From an uncultured Clostridia bacterium (GTDB lineage: Bacteria > Bacillota > Clostridia > Christensenellales > Borkfalkiaceae): a DNA stretch of 64,000 nucleotides. Positions 16,827-25,247 of the stretch are shown piece after piece. Every line of letters starts with the position of its first letter. Position 1 is the first letter of the stretch. Location of the stretch: NCBI GenBank assembly GCA_947630115.1, contig CANRGG010000002.1, positions 1-64,000 on the forward strand, in the 5' to 3' direction. A model generated the notes under the pieces. That model did not search any database, was not told the origin of the DNA, and was given only the letters and a program-made list of their open reading frames with translations. Made by a program: the position numbers and the translations under genes.

Positions 16827-16903
16827 TGGTAGCGATGAGTGGAGTCGAACCGCTGACCTATCGGGTATGAACCGATCGCTCTAACCAACTAAGCTACATC
16901 GCC
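16827..16903 (-). tRNA. tRNA-Met, elongator type (anticodon CAT)
   Basis: 77 nt with encoded CCA. Anticodon stem ATCGG/CCGAT, loop TTCATAC. It lacks the C1-A72 mismatch and GGG/CCC anticodon stem of the initiator, so it is elongator Met. A CAT anticodon can also be modified to read Ile (AUA), which cannot be excluded from the sequence alone. Confidence 0.85.
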
Positions 16904-16904
16904 A

Positions 16905-16981
16905 TGGTTGCGGGGGCAGGATTCGAACCTGCGGCCTCCGGGTTATGAGCCCGACGAGCTACCTGGCTGCTCTACCCCGCG
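16905..16981 (-). tRNA. Initiator tRNA-fMet (anticodon CAT)
   Basis: 77 nt with encoded CCA. The diagnostic initiator features are present: an unpaired C1-A72 at the end of the acceptor stem and a CGGG/CCCG anticodon stem around CTCATAA. It is first in the operon and only one base separates it from the tRNA-Met. Confidence 0.95.
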
Positions 16982-17013
16982 ATATTGCCAAACTCCTTTC
17001 GTTTAGCTTATTT

Positions 17014-17042
17014 ATTTTAACGGAATAAACCGCGATTGTCAA
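17014..17042 (-). promoter_or_regulatory. Strong SigA-type promoter of the tRNA operon
   Basis: TTGACA (17037-17042), 17-nt spacer, TAAAAT (17014-17019) on the minus strand, just upstream of tRNA-fMet. Confidence 0.8.
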
Positions 17043-17105
17043 CTGTTTTTGCCCCTTCTTTGAATTTTTTTTGAAATCCGTCCCAATCGGTGCCCTTCCC
17101 CCCGC

Positions 17106-17134
17106 TTGCCTTTTCCACCGCTTTATGCTATACT
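17106..17134 (+). promoter_or_regulatory. Promoter of the unknown gene-tilS pair
   Basis: TTGCCT (17106-17111), 17-nt spacer, TATACT (17129-17134). Confidence 0.6.
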
Positions 17135-17153
17135 CTCCTCAAGGAGGCTTTTT

Positions 17154-17822
17154 ATGGACTTCATCCTCGACGGCAACGACGCCTTTTTCCCCAAAGACCG
17201 CCGCCTTCTCATCCGCTATTGCATTCGCTCCGGCGATCGGGCGAAATGCTCCACCCTGTCGCTCTTGCGCCCGTTCCGGTTCAAATTCCTCACCGACGCC
17301 CTCGCCGAACAAGAAAAATTCCACCGTTCCAGGATGGAGACGTTTCGAAATCTCCCCAATGCGGCCCAATCCCGCCGCCTTCTCAAAGAGGAACGGGAAC
17401 GCCTGCGCATTTTGAAACAAAATTACACGATCTCAGTCGATTACGCCTTCACAAGCAAGGAACTTCTCACCTTTCACAATTCCTTGACTCCCCGCGTCAC
17501 CTTCGGCAATTCGAGCCTGCTCCATGAGGAATGCAATTTTCCCCTCGACGAAGAGAAAAAAGAGGCGTTTTTGTCCGCCTTTTCCTTGAAAGATCTCTCT
17601 TCTGTCGACTTCGACGGTTACGATTGGGGGCTTGTCGCCTTCGGAAAAGCCGAGCTTGTCTATGAAGATCTCGCCGTCTATCGCAAAGATCTTTGCATTT
17701 TGGAGACGATCACCCACGAGGACATGATGACCGTGCGGCTTCAAGAAGAAGATCTTACCCTTCTCGAAGCGCAAGAAGGCGGCAGGGCGCTCGTCAAAAA
17801 ACTGCGGAGGATCGGAAAATGA
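17154..17822 (+). CDS. Protein of unknown function, 222 aa, upstream of tilS
   Basis: Soluble, charged protein with no signal peptide. The N-terminal half is rich in Arg, Lys and Phe (RRLLIRYCIRSGDRAKCSTL) and contains a helical stretch; the C-terminal half is acidic. I do not recognise a domain. The start is set by AAGGAGG 6 nt before the ATG. The stop overlaps the tilS start (ATGA), so the two are co-translated, which hints at a role near tRNA modification or simply a shared operon. Confidence 0.8.
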   Translation: MDFILDGNDAFFPKDRRLLIRYCIRSGDRAKCSTLSLLRPFRFKFLTDALAEQEKFHRSRMETFRNLPNAAQSRRLLKEERERLRILKQNYTISVDYAFTSKELLTFHNSLTPRVTFGNSSLLHEECNFPLDEEKKEAFLSAFSLKDLSSVDFDGYDWGLVAFGKAELVYEDLAVYRKDLCILETITHEDMMTVRLQEEDLTLLEAQEGGRALVKKLRRIGK

Positions 17823-19051
17823 CCCTCTTTGACGTGACCCCCTACCAAAACAAAAAAATATGCGTCGCGCTGTCGGGCGGCGTGGATTCGGTCTGTCTTT
17901 TGCATTGCCTTTGCGCCGTGAAAGAGCGCTTTTGCCTGAAAATCTCCGCCGTGCACGTCGAACACGGGATCCGCGGGGAGGAGTCTCTGCGCGACATGCG
18001 CTTTTGCGAAGAACTCTGCAAGGCTTGGGAGGTGCCGCTTGACATCGAACGGCGCGACGTGCCCGCCCTTGCGAAGCGCTGCGGTCTGGGGCTCGAGGAG
18101 ACGGCGCGGAACGTGCGGTATGAGATCTTTCAAAAGATCGTCTCGGACGGAAAGGCCGATCTTGTCGCGACCGCGCACCAAGCGGATGATCTTGCCGAGA
18201 CCCTTCTCTTCCGTCTCGCGCGCGGGACCTCCCCCGCGGGAATGGACGCGATCGCCTCCTGCGGCTCTCTTGCGCGCCCCCTTCTGAAAGTCCCGAAGCG
18301 GGAGATCTTGCGCTATGCGAAGGCGAATGGGCTGCCCCACGTCGAAGATTCCACAAATTCCGACGAAACTTTCACGCGGAACTACATCCGCCGCACCGTG
18401 CTCCCCGCGTTCGCGAAGATCCATGCGGGCGCAGAGGCTCATCTGATCGCCTTTGCAGAGCAATGCGCGCGCGACGACGAATTTTTGCGCGGGCTCGCCG
18501 AAAAAGAGATCTTCATTTTTCGCGGAGACAAGTCGGTGCCGGTCGATCTGCCCGAGCCCCTCTTTTTGCGGGCGTGTCTTTTGTGCCTGGACGCCGAAAA
18601 AGACTACACGGGCGCCAATCTGAAGGAGATCGAAAAGCTCCGCCGGCTCCAAAGCGGCAGACGGGTCTGTCTGCCCGGGGAACAGGAAGCCGCGCGCGAA
18701 TACGATAAGATCGTCTTTTACCGTCCCGCGCCGCCCCTGCCCGAGCGCCCATTTACGGAGGACGACTGCCGTTTCTCCCCGGTTTGCGGCGGGCTCAAAG
18801 CCGATTTCGACCGTTTCCCGGCGGGCTGCGTCGTCCGGACGCGGAGGGAGGGTGATTTTATCGTCCCCTTCGGCGGGAGGAGAAAGACGCTCAAAAAATT
18901 TCTGACCGACCGCAAGATCTCGGCGCGGCTCGGCAAAGCGCTCCCCCTCGTCGCCTGCGGCGCAGAGATTTTCGCCGTTTGCGGGGTGGAGATCTCGGAC
19001 AAAGTCAAAGTGGACGATGAGACCAAGCGGGTCTGTTGGATCTCGATCTGA
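17819..19051 (+). CDS. tilS: tRNA(Ile)-lysidine synthase
   Basis: ATP-dependent enzyme that converts C34 of tRNA-Ile2 to lysidine so that it reads AUA. The N-terminal PP-loop motif SGGVDS is at residues 19-24, followed by HVEHGIRGEES and the conserved TAHQADDLAET. The C-terminal part carries the TilS substrate-binding region ending in RREGDFIVPFGGRRKTLKKF. The 410-aa length is within the family range. GGAGG lies 8 nt before the ATG, inside the upstream gene. In Bacillus hpt and ftsH follow tilS; here they do not. Confidence 0.93.
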   Translation: MTLFDVTPYQNKKICVALSGGVDSVCLLHCLCAVKERFCLKISAVHVEHGIRGEESLRDMRFCEELCKAWEVPLDIERRDVPALAKRCGLGLEETARNVRYEIFQKIVSDGKADLVATAHQADDLAETLLFRLARGTSPAGMDAIASCGSLARPLLKVPKREILRYAKANGLPHVEDSTNSDETFTRNYIRRTVLPAFAKIHAGAEAHLIAFAEQCARDDEFLRGLAEKEIFIFRGDKSVPVDLPEPLFLRACLLCLDAEKDYTGANLKEIEKLRRLQSGRRVCLPGEQEAAREYDKIVFYRPAPPLPERPFTEDDCRFSPVCGGLKADFDRFPAGCVVRTRREGDFIVPFGGRRKTLKKFLTDRKISARLGKALPLVACGAEIFAVCGVEISDKVKVDDETKRVCWISI

Positions 19052-19107
19052 GCAGGCCCGGCGGCCCCGCATGGAAACCGCGGAGTGAAAACGCGCAGGA
19101 GGCGGCA

Positions 19108-19167
19108 ATGGATTTTGATCGGGACCGCGGAAGAATACACGGGCGGCGGCACAGGGAAATGCCGTAA
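19108..19167 (+). CDS. Possible 19-codon micro-ORF after tilS
   Basis: A perfect AGGAGG (19097-19102) sits 5 nt before an ATG opening a 19-residue, Arg/His-rich frame. No homologue is recognised and the peptide composition is unremarkable for random GC-rich sequence. It may be a remnant of the gene that once followed tilS. The rest of 19052-19242 shows nothing assignable. Confidence 0.2.
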   Translation: MDFDRDRGRIHGRRHREMP

Positions 19168-19242
19168 GAATGCCGCTTTGAGCGAGATCAGACAGAACGG
19201 ACAACCTTTCGGGCAAATTGCAAGAAAAAAACTGTATATAAT

Positions 19243-19286
19243 GCGGCGCGGAAAGCAAAATTCGCTTTCCGCGCCGCGCCTTTTTT
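19243..19286. terminator. Bidirectional terminator between tilS and gyrA
   Basis: Perfect 14-bp stem (GCGGCGCGGAAAGC and its complement) with a 7-nt loop. GCCTTTTTT follows on the plus strand, and a weaker T-rich tract follows on the minus strand. Confidence 0.8.
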
Positions 19287-19294
19287 CAGTTGAA

Positions 19295-21847
19295 TTATTC
19301 TTCCGTGGGATCGGTCGGCTCGACCGGCACGTCCGCCGCCGTCTCCTCCGGCTTTTCGGTCTCCGCCTCGTCGTCGCGGTCGGTGATCGCCACCGTCGCC
19401 ACGACCCCGCCCCGCAGGCTCATCAGCCGCACGCCGCGGGTGTTGCGCCCGATCCTCGAAATGTCCGCCCCGTGCATTCGGATGACGATCCCCGCCGAGG
19501 AGACCATCATCACGTCGAGATCGTCGCGGACGAGCTTCATGTTGACGAGCATGCCCGTCTTTTCGTTGAATACGCCTGCCTTGATCCCCTTGCCCGCGCG
19601 CGATTGCACCCGGTAATCAGCGGGCTCGGTCCGTTTGCCGTAGCCGTTCTCCGAGACGGTCAGAATGTCAAAGCCCTCTTTCAAGACCAGCATATCGACG
19701 ACCCTATCGTCCCCGTCGAGGGTGATCGCTCGAACGCCCATCGTGTCCCGTCCCATCGGGCGCACGTCGTCCTCCGAGAAGCGGATACACTTGCCGAAGC
19801 GAGACGCCACGACGATCTCGTCATTGCCGCTTGCGAACTGCACCGAGATGAGCTCGTCGCCCTCGTTGATCTTGATCGCGATCTTGCCGCTGCGCAAAAT
19901 ACGGTCGAACTCGCTCGTCGCCGTCTTTTTGATGAGCCCGTTCTTCGTCGCCATGACAAGATATCCCGAGCCGTTCTCATAGACGGGCAAAACCGCCGCG
20001 ATCTTCTCCCCTGCCGATAGCTGCAAAAGGTTCACGATCGCCCGTCCGCGCGCCTGTTTGTTCGCCTCGGGGATCATGTACCCCTTGATCGAGTACACCT
20101 TCCCAAAATTGGAGAAGAACAGCACCGATACGTGGGTGGAGCAGACGAACATTCGCTCGACGAAATCGTCCTCCTTCGGCTTGTGCCCGGTCACCCCGAC
20201 GCCGCCGCGGTTCTGCGCGCGGTATTCCGAGGCGGGGAAGCGCTTCACGTATCCGCCGTGCGTCATGGAGATCACGACGTCCTCTTCGTCGATGAGATCC
20301 TCGTCCTCGATCTCGCCGAAATCCACCGAGACTTCCGTCTTGCGCTCGGAAGGATACTTCGCCTTGATCTGCACGAGATCCTCCCGGATGATCGCCATGA
20401 CGCGGCTCTCGTTTGCGAGAATGTCTTTCAGATCCGCGATCGTCGCATGAAGCCCTTCGAGTTCTTCTTTGAGCTTTTCGACTTCCAGCGAAGTGAGCCG
20501 CTGCAAGCGCATTTCGAGGATCGCCGTCGCCTGTTTTTCGGACAGCTCGAACGCCGAGGTGAGTTTGTCGCAGGCGTCGTTTTTGTCCCGCGATTCCTTG
20601 ATGATTTTGATCACTTCGTCGATGTTCGCCAGAGCGAGCACGAGCCCTTCGACGATATGGGCGCGCTCCTCGGTCTTGGCAAGGTCGTACTTCGTCCGCC
20701 GCGTGATGACTTCCTTCTGGTGGGCGAGATAATAGCTTAAGATCTCGCGGAGGTTGAGATATCTCGGCTCGGTGCCGTTTTCGACGAGCGCGAGCAGAAT
20801 GATCCCGTCCGAGACCTGCAGATTGGTATGCTTGAAGAGGGTATTCAGAACGACCTGCGCGTTCGCGTCCTTCTTGCATTCAATGACAATGCGCAGCCCC
20901 TCTCTTCCCGATTCGTCGCGGATGTCCGAAATACCCTCGATCCGCTTGTCCTTGACCATGTCGGCGATCTGGATGATGAGCTGGGCTTTGTTGACCTGGT
21001 AAGGGATCTCGGTGACGACAATGCGCGAGCGCACATTCGCGCCGGTGCCGTGCTCCTCGATTTCGCACTTGGAACGGATGACAATGTTGCCCTGTCCGGT
21101 GCGGTAGGCCTTGCGAATGCCGCTCCGTCCCATGATGATCCCCCCCGTCGGGAAATCGGGCGCGGGAATGTACTGCATGAGATCGTCGATCGAGATCTCG
21201 GGATCGTCGATCATGGCGATCGTCCCGTCGATGACCTCGGCAAGATTGTGCGGCGGGATATTCGTCGCCATGCCGACCGCAATGCCGTCCGAACCGTTGA
21301 CGAGGAGATTGGGGAAACGGGCGGGCAGCACCGCGGGCTCCATTTCGATCCCGTCGAAGTTGGGGAAGAAATCCACCGTCTCCTTGTCGAGATCGCGCAG
21401 CATTTCGGCGGCGAGTTTGGTGAGCCGCGCCTCGGTATAACGCATGGCGGCAGGCGGGTCGCCGTCCACCGAGCCGAAATTGCCGTGCCCGTCCACGAGC
21501 GGGAAGTTGATGGTAAAATCCTGCGCGAGCCGGACGAGGGCGTCATAGACGGAAGAGTCGCCGTGGGGATGGAATTTCCCCATGACGTCGCCGACGATAC
21601 GCGCGCACTTGCGGTAGGCCTTGTCATTATAGAGCCCCATCTCGTGCATGGCGTAGAGGATCCTTCTGTGCACGGGTTTCAAGCCGTCGCGCACGTCGGG
21701 GATCGCACGGGATTTATTGACCGCCATCGCATAGGCGATGAACGAGCGTTTGAGCTCGTCGTTCACCTCGACGTCGAGGATCTTCGTCATTTCCAATGTT
21801 TTTTTGAATTCTTCGGTAAGTTCGGGACTTGTCTCTTTTTTCGCCAT
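19295..21847 (-). CDS. gyrA: DNA gyrase subunit A
   Basis: Breakage-reunion subunit that introduces negative supercoils with GyrB. The active-site Tyr is in AMRYTEARL. The quinolone-resistance region reads [17 protein letters not shown], with the Ser and Asp of the sensitive type. The C-terminal domain has beta-pinwheel blades and a degenerate GyrA box (QSRAGKGI), separating it from ParC. The last 30 residues are an acidic Glu/Pro tail. Start ATG 21847 has GGAG 6 nt upstream; an in-frame TTG at 21859 is part of that binding site. It is downstream of gyrB, but 283 nt apart instead of the usual short gap because a repeat element lies between them. Confidence 0.97.
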   Translation of the reverse strand: MAKKETSPELTEEFKKTLEMTKILDVEVNDELKRSFIAYAMAVNKSRAIPDVRDGLKPVHRRILYAMHEMGLYNDKAYRKCARIVGDVMGKFHPHGDSSVYDALVRLAQDFTINFPLVDGHGNFGSVDGDPPAAMRYTEARLTKLAAEMLRDLDKETVDFFPNFDGIEMEPAVLPARFPNLLVNGSDGIAVGMATNIPPHNLAEVIDGTIAMIDDPEISIDDLMQYIPAPDFPTGGIIMGRSGIRKAYRTGQGNIVIRSKCEIEEHGTGANVRSRIVVTEIPYQVNKAQLIIQIADMVKDKRIEGISDIRDESGREGLRIVIECKKDANAQVVLNTLFKHTNLQVSDGIILLALVENGTEPRYLNLREILSYYLAHQKEVITRRTKYDLAKTEERAHIVEGLVLALANIDEVIKIIKESRDKNDACDKLTSAFELSEKQATAILEMRLQRLTSLEVEKLKEELEGLHATIADLKDILANESRVMAIIREDLVQIKAKYPSERKTEVSVDFGEIEDEDLIDEEDVVISMTHGGYVKRFPASEYRAQNRGGVGVTGHKPKEDDFVERMFVCSTHVSVLFFSNFGKVYSIKGYMIPEANKQARGRAIVNLLQLSAGEKIAAVLPVYENGSGYLVMATKNGLIKKTATSEFDRILRSGKIAIKINEGDELISVQFASGNDEIVVASRFGKCIRFSEDDVRPMGRDTMGVRAITLDGDDRVVDMLVLKEGFDILTVSENGYGKRTEPADYRVQSRAGKGIKAGVFNEKTGMLVNMKLVRDDLDVMMVSSAGIVIRMHGADISRIGRNTRGVRLMSLRGGVVATVAITDRDDEAETEKPEETAADVPVEPTDPTEE

Positions 21848-21873
21848 GGTATGCTCCAAAAATTACTTTATTT

Positions 21874-22124
21874 CGATGAAAAGGCTTGCTGCGCTATCTT
21901 TTCATCGAGAAAATGAGTTTTGCACATCAATTAAGTGTTTCTTTATTCTAAATTGAATGGTGCGAGGAAAATCACACTTTTCCGCTGCACGCCCCTATTT
22001 GCGCGCCACCGCACGCAGGTTGTTTAGCAAGGCAACCATAATGGCGGGCGACAAGCGCTCCATGAAATCAACAAAGTTGAATCCTCGAACGAAAGCTTTG
22101 CGAATGCAAAAGGATTTCGTTCGA
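21874..22124 (+). repeat. Structured repeat element, copy 1 (between gyrB and gyrA)
   Basis: A 120-nt core (21956-22075) is about 90% identical to the core of copy 2 (28681-28800, opposite strand), with about 12 substitutions and no gaps. The core opens with a hairpin (GTGC, GGAAAA/TTTTCC, GCAC) and contains a GTTTAGCAAGGC loop region. It is flanked by two further hairpins: CGATGAAAAG/CTTTTCATCG (21874-21907) and TCGAACGAAA/TTTCGTTCGA (22085-22124). It lies antisense to the gyrase operon. A frame starting MVRGKSHFSAARPY is open through it, but the substitutions between copies do not favour synonymous sites, so I read it as a noncoding or mobile element. Confidence 0.75.
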
Positions 22125-22130
22125 AAAGGT

Positions 22131-24044
22131 TCAGATGTCCAAATCAGTTACTAAAGTGGCGTTTTGCTCGATAAACTGACGCCGCAGCGCCGGACTTTCT
22201 CCCATGAGAAGAGAGAACATCTTGTCCGCCTCGACCGCATCCTGCATGCTGACCTTGATCAGGGTGCGCGTCGCGGGGTTCATCGTGGTGTCCCAAAGCT
22301 GCTCCGTGCTCATCTCGCCGAGCCCCTTGTAACGCTGGTATTCCACCTTGTTGTTGTTCGCCGCGTCGAAAAGGGTCTTTTCCTCCTCCGAATAGAGGTA
22401 GACGTCCTCCTTCCCCTTGACGCTCGCCTTATAGAGCGGCGGCTTCGCCGAATACACATGCCCATGCTCGATGAGCGGGCGCATGTAGCGAAAGAGGAAG
22501 GTCAAGAGCAGAATGCGGATATGGGCGCCGTCGACATCGGCATCGGTCATGGAGATGATCCGGTCGTACCGGAGCTTGCTCTCGTCGAAATCGTCCAAAA
22601 TGCCGCAGCCGAAGGCGGTGATCATCGCCTTGATCTCGGCGTTTTCGAGCGCGCGGTTGAGCCGCACTTTCTCGACGTTCAAAATCTTTCCGCGAAGAGG
22701 GAGGATCGCCTGAAACCGTCTGTCTCTGCCCTGCTTGGCGGTGCCGCCTGCCGAATCGCCCTCGACGATATAGATCTCGCAAAGCTCGGGACGCTTATCC
22801 GAGCAGTCGGCAAGTTTTCCGGGAAGGGTGGTGCTTTCGAGGACCCCCTTTCTTCGGGTCAATTCGCGGGCGTTCCGGGCGGCGTCGCGCGCCTTCTGCG
22901 CCGTGATACAGCGAAGAACCAGCTCCCGCGCCTCGCTCGGGTGTTCCTCGATATAGGTGCCGAATTTATCCTGTACGCATTTGGAGACAAAGCCGCGGAT
23001 GAAGCTGTTGTTGAGCTTATCCTTGGTCTGGGACTCGAACTGCGCGTCCTCCAGCTTGACGGAGACGACCGCCGTGATCCCCTCGCGGACGTCCTCGCCC
23101 GTGAGACGGTCGCTCTCTTTGAGCAGGTTGAGCCGCCGCCCCGCGTCGTTGATGACCTTGGTGAGGGCGAGTTTCAAGCCCTCAATGTGGGTGCCGCCGT
23201 CGATCGTGTTGACGTTGTTCGCATAGGAATAGATGACTTCGTTGTAGCTCTCGTTGTATTGCAACGCGATCTCGCAGACCGTCGTACCCTCCTGCGCCTC
23301 GAAATAGAGCGGCTCGGAAAACAGGGTCTCCTGCCCCTTGTTGAGCTCCTCGACGAGCTCGCGGATCCCGCCCTCATAGCAGAATCTGTCGCTCCGCTCG
23401 CTCCCGCCGCGCTTGTCGCAAAGAGTGATCGTGAGCCCCTTGTTGAGAAAGGCGAGCTCTTTCAGGCGGACTTTGAGCAGATCGTACTTAAAGACGATGG
23501 TCTCGAAGATCTCGCTGTCGGGGAAGAAGGTGACCTTGGTGCCCGTCTTGTCCGTATCGCCGATGACCTGAAGGGGACGCTGGGGCACGCCGCGGTTATA
23601 AACTTGCTTATAGACGTGGCCGTTCTGGCAAATTTCCGCCTCGAGCCATTCGGAAAGGGCGTTGACCGCCTTCACGCCGACGCCGTGCAGCCCGCTCGAA
23701 ACTTTATAGCCCGAGTCGCCGCCGAATTTCCCGCCCGCGTTGACCTTGGTAAAGACGACTTCGACCGTCGAGATCCCCTCCTTCGGGTGGATCTCCGTCG
23801 GGATCCCTCTGCCGTTGTCCACGACGGTGCAGGACCCGTCCTCGTTGATCGTGACCTCGATGTGGGTGCAGTAGCCGGCGAGCGCCTCGTCGATGGAATT
23901 GTCCACGACCTCGCTGACAAGATGGTGAAGTCCCTTTTCGTCCGTCGAGCTGATGTACATGCCGGGACGTTTGCGGATATGTTCCAGACCGTCGAGGACC
24001 TGGATCTGTTCGGCGCCGTAAGCCGTTTCCACTTTTTCGGGCAT
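22131..24044 (-). CDS. gyrB: DNA gyrase subunit B
   Basis: ATPase subunit of gyrase. The GHKL ATPase domain is at the N-terminus (EVVDNSIDEALAG, VDNGRGIP, GLHGVGVKAVNALS), the transducer follows, and the TOPRIM domain holds EGDSAGGTAKQGRDR and the metal-binding MTDADVDGAHI. The C-terminal tail is of the short Gram-positive type; total length 637 aa. AAGGAG is 6 nt before the ATG. It precedes gyrA on the same strand. Confidence 0.97.
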   Translation of the reverse strand: MPEKVETAYGAEQIQVLDGLEHIRKRPGMYISSTDEKGLHHLVSEVVDNSIDEALAGYCTHIEVTINEDGSCTVVDNGRGIPTEIHPKEGISTVEVVFTKVNAGGKFGGDSGYKVSSGLHGVGVKAVNALSEWLEAEICQNGHVYKQVYNRGVPQRPLQVIGDTDKTGTKVTFFPDSEIFETIVFKYDLLKVRLKELAFLNKGLTITLCDKRGGSERSDRFCYEGGIRELVEELNKGQETLFSEPLYFEAQEGTTVCEIALQYNESYNEVIYSYANNVNTIDGGTHIEGLKLALTKVINDAGRRLNLLKESDRLTGEDVREGITAVVSVKLEDAQFESQTKDKLNNSFIRGFVSKCVQDKFGTYIEEHPSEARELVLRCITAQKARDAARNARELTRRKGVLESTTLPGKLADCSDKRPELCEIYIVEGDSAGGTAKQGRDRRFQAILPLRGKILNVEKVRLNRALENAEIKAMITAFGCGILDDFDESKLRYDRIISMTDADVDGAHIRILLLTFLFRYMRPLIEHGHVYSAKPPLYKASVKGKEDVYLYSEEEKTLFDAANNNKVEYQRYKGLGEMSTEQLWDTTMNPATRTLIKVSMQDAVEADKMFSLLMGESPALRRQFIEQNATLVTDLDI

Positions 24045-24086
24045 AGCGTTCTCCTTTTTGGACGGTATTTTGACCGTGCGTGATTT

Positions 24087-24106
24087 CGCGCGCGCGAGCG
24101 CGCGCC
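24087..24106. promoter_or_regulatory. Alternating CG tract in the gyrB leader
   Basis: A 20-nt run of almost pure alternating C and G, interrupted by one A, lies between the gyrB promoter and start codon. It can fold as a GC hairpin in RNA and is of the type that forms Z-DNA under negative supercoiling. A supercoiling-sensing role is inference. Confidence 0.4.
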
Positions 24107-24116
24107 TTTCCCAATT

Positions 24117-24145
24117 ATTATAACAAAAATTTTCCGTTCTGTACA
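24117..24145 (-). promoter_or_regulatory. Promoter of gyrB
   Basis: TGTACA (24140-24145), 17-nt spacer, TATAAT (24117-24122) on the minus strand. Confidence 0.65.
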
Positions 24146-24188
24146 GTAAATTTCCGCGTCCTGAAAGACTTTTTTCGAAAAAGAGCGC

Positions 24189-24220
24189 AAAAAAGGCGCG
24201 TAATTTGCGTTTTACGCGCC
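24189..24220 (-). terminator. Terminator of the spoVT-yabM-yabN-dusB cluster
   Basis: Perfect 9-bp stem GGCGCGTAA/TTACGCGCC followed on the minus strand by TTTTTT, 22 nt past the dusB stop. Confidence 0.85.
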
Positions 24221-24242
24221 GCTTGATGGGCTTTATAAGGTT

Positions 24243-25247
24243 TTATTCGTCCGGCGCCTCTTCGCCCGGAAGAGCCCCGCAAGAGGCTTCCTCCGCGCCC
24301 TCCGGAAAGGCCCCGAAGATATCACGGGCGAGGCGTTCGACTTCCTCGACCGACTCCGCCGCAAACAGGGCGCGCTTCATCGCCGCCGCCCCTCTCTTGC
24401 CCTTGACGTAGAACGCCGCCATCTTGCGCATGTGGATGCAGGCGAAGCGTTCGCCGTAGATCTTCGCCGTTTCGGAAAGCTGTCGCAGAAAGATCTCGAG
24501 GAAGGGCGGCTCGTCGCGTTCAGTGATCTCGGAAAAAACCTGCGGACGATAGAGCGCGGCACGGGCGATCATCACCCCATCGACGCCCGTGCGGTCGATC
24601 ATCTTGCGGAAATCCTTGTCGTTCCAGACGTTCCCGTTGCCGATCACGGGGATCTTCACCGCCGCCTTGGCCGCCGCGATCTGGGCGATGTCGGCGGGAC
24701 CCGAGTAGATCTTCTTGCGCACCCTGCCGTGGACGGTGATCATGCAGGCGCCCGCGCCCTCGCACATTTTCGCAAATTCCGCCGCCATCTTGTCTCCCTC
24801 CTGGATCCCGGTGCGGAATTTGACCGAAATGCGCTTGCCGCTTTTCACGCACTCCTTGATGATCTGTTCGGCGAGCTTGGGATTTTCCATGAGCGCACTC
24901 CCCTCGCCGTTTTTCACGATCTTGGGCATGGGACAGCCCATGTTGAGGTCGATGAGGTCGAACGGGGCGAGATCCTCGCTCTCGCAGGCGCCGCGGAGGA
25001 TGAAGGGCACGCTGCCGAAGAGCTGCGCCGCCTTGATCGTCTCTCCTTCCCCCGTCAGAAGCAGTTTTTTGGTCTCCTCACTGCCGAAGGCGAGCCCCTT
25101 GGCGCTCACCATCTCGGTGAAGGCGAGCCCCGCGCCGAGCCCCAGACACATTTTGCGAAAGGGATAATTCGTGTATCCCGCCATCGGCGCCAGAAACAGA
25201 TTGTTCGGGATCTTCAGTCCCGCGACCTCGAGCTCATGCGTTTTCAT
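24243..25247 (-). CDS. dusB: tRNA-dihydrouridine synthase
   Basis: FMN enzyme that reduces uridines in the tRNA D-loop using NADPH. The TIM-barrel start LFLAPMAGYTNYPFR, the catalytic Cys in NMGCPMPKIVKNGEGSAL, the HGRVRKKIYSGPAD segment and the NGNVWN phosphate-binding motif are all present. The length of 334 aa is usual. It overlaps the end of yabN by 14 nt and is the last gene of the cluster. Confidence 0.93.
   Translation of the reverse strand: MKTHELEVAGLKIPNNLFLAPMAGYTNYPFRKMCLGLGAGLAFTEMVSAKGLAFGSEETKKLLLTGEGETIKAAQLFGSVPFILRGACESEDLAPFDLIDLNMGCPMPKIVKNGEGSALMENPKLAEQIIKECVKSGKRISVKFRTGIQEGDKMAAEFAKMCEGAGACMITVHGRVRKKIYSGPADIAQIAAAKAAVKIPVIGNGNVWNDKDFRKMIDRTGVDGVMIARAALYRPQVFSEITERDEPPFLEIFLRQLSETAKIYGERFACIHMRKMAAFYVKGKRGAAAMKRALFAAESVEEVERLARDIFGAFPEGAEEASCGALPGEEAPDE

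Noticed and set aside
21957..22154. 65-codon frame MVRGKSHFSAARPY... as a gene
   Set aside because: Present in both repeat copies, but the two diverge at non-synonymous sites and lack ribosome binding sites.
22164..24083. Plus-strand open frame of 639 codons
   Set aside because: Exact antisense of gyrB; the frame is open because of GC-rich codon bias.
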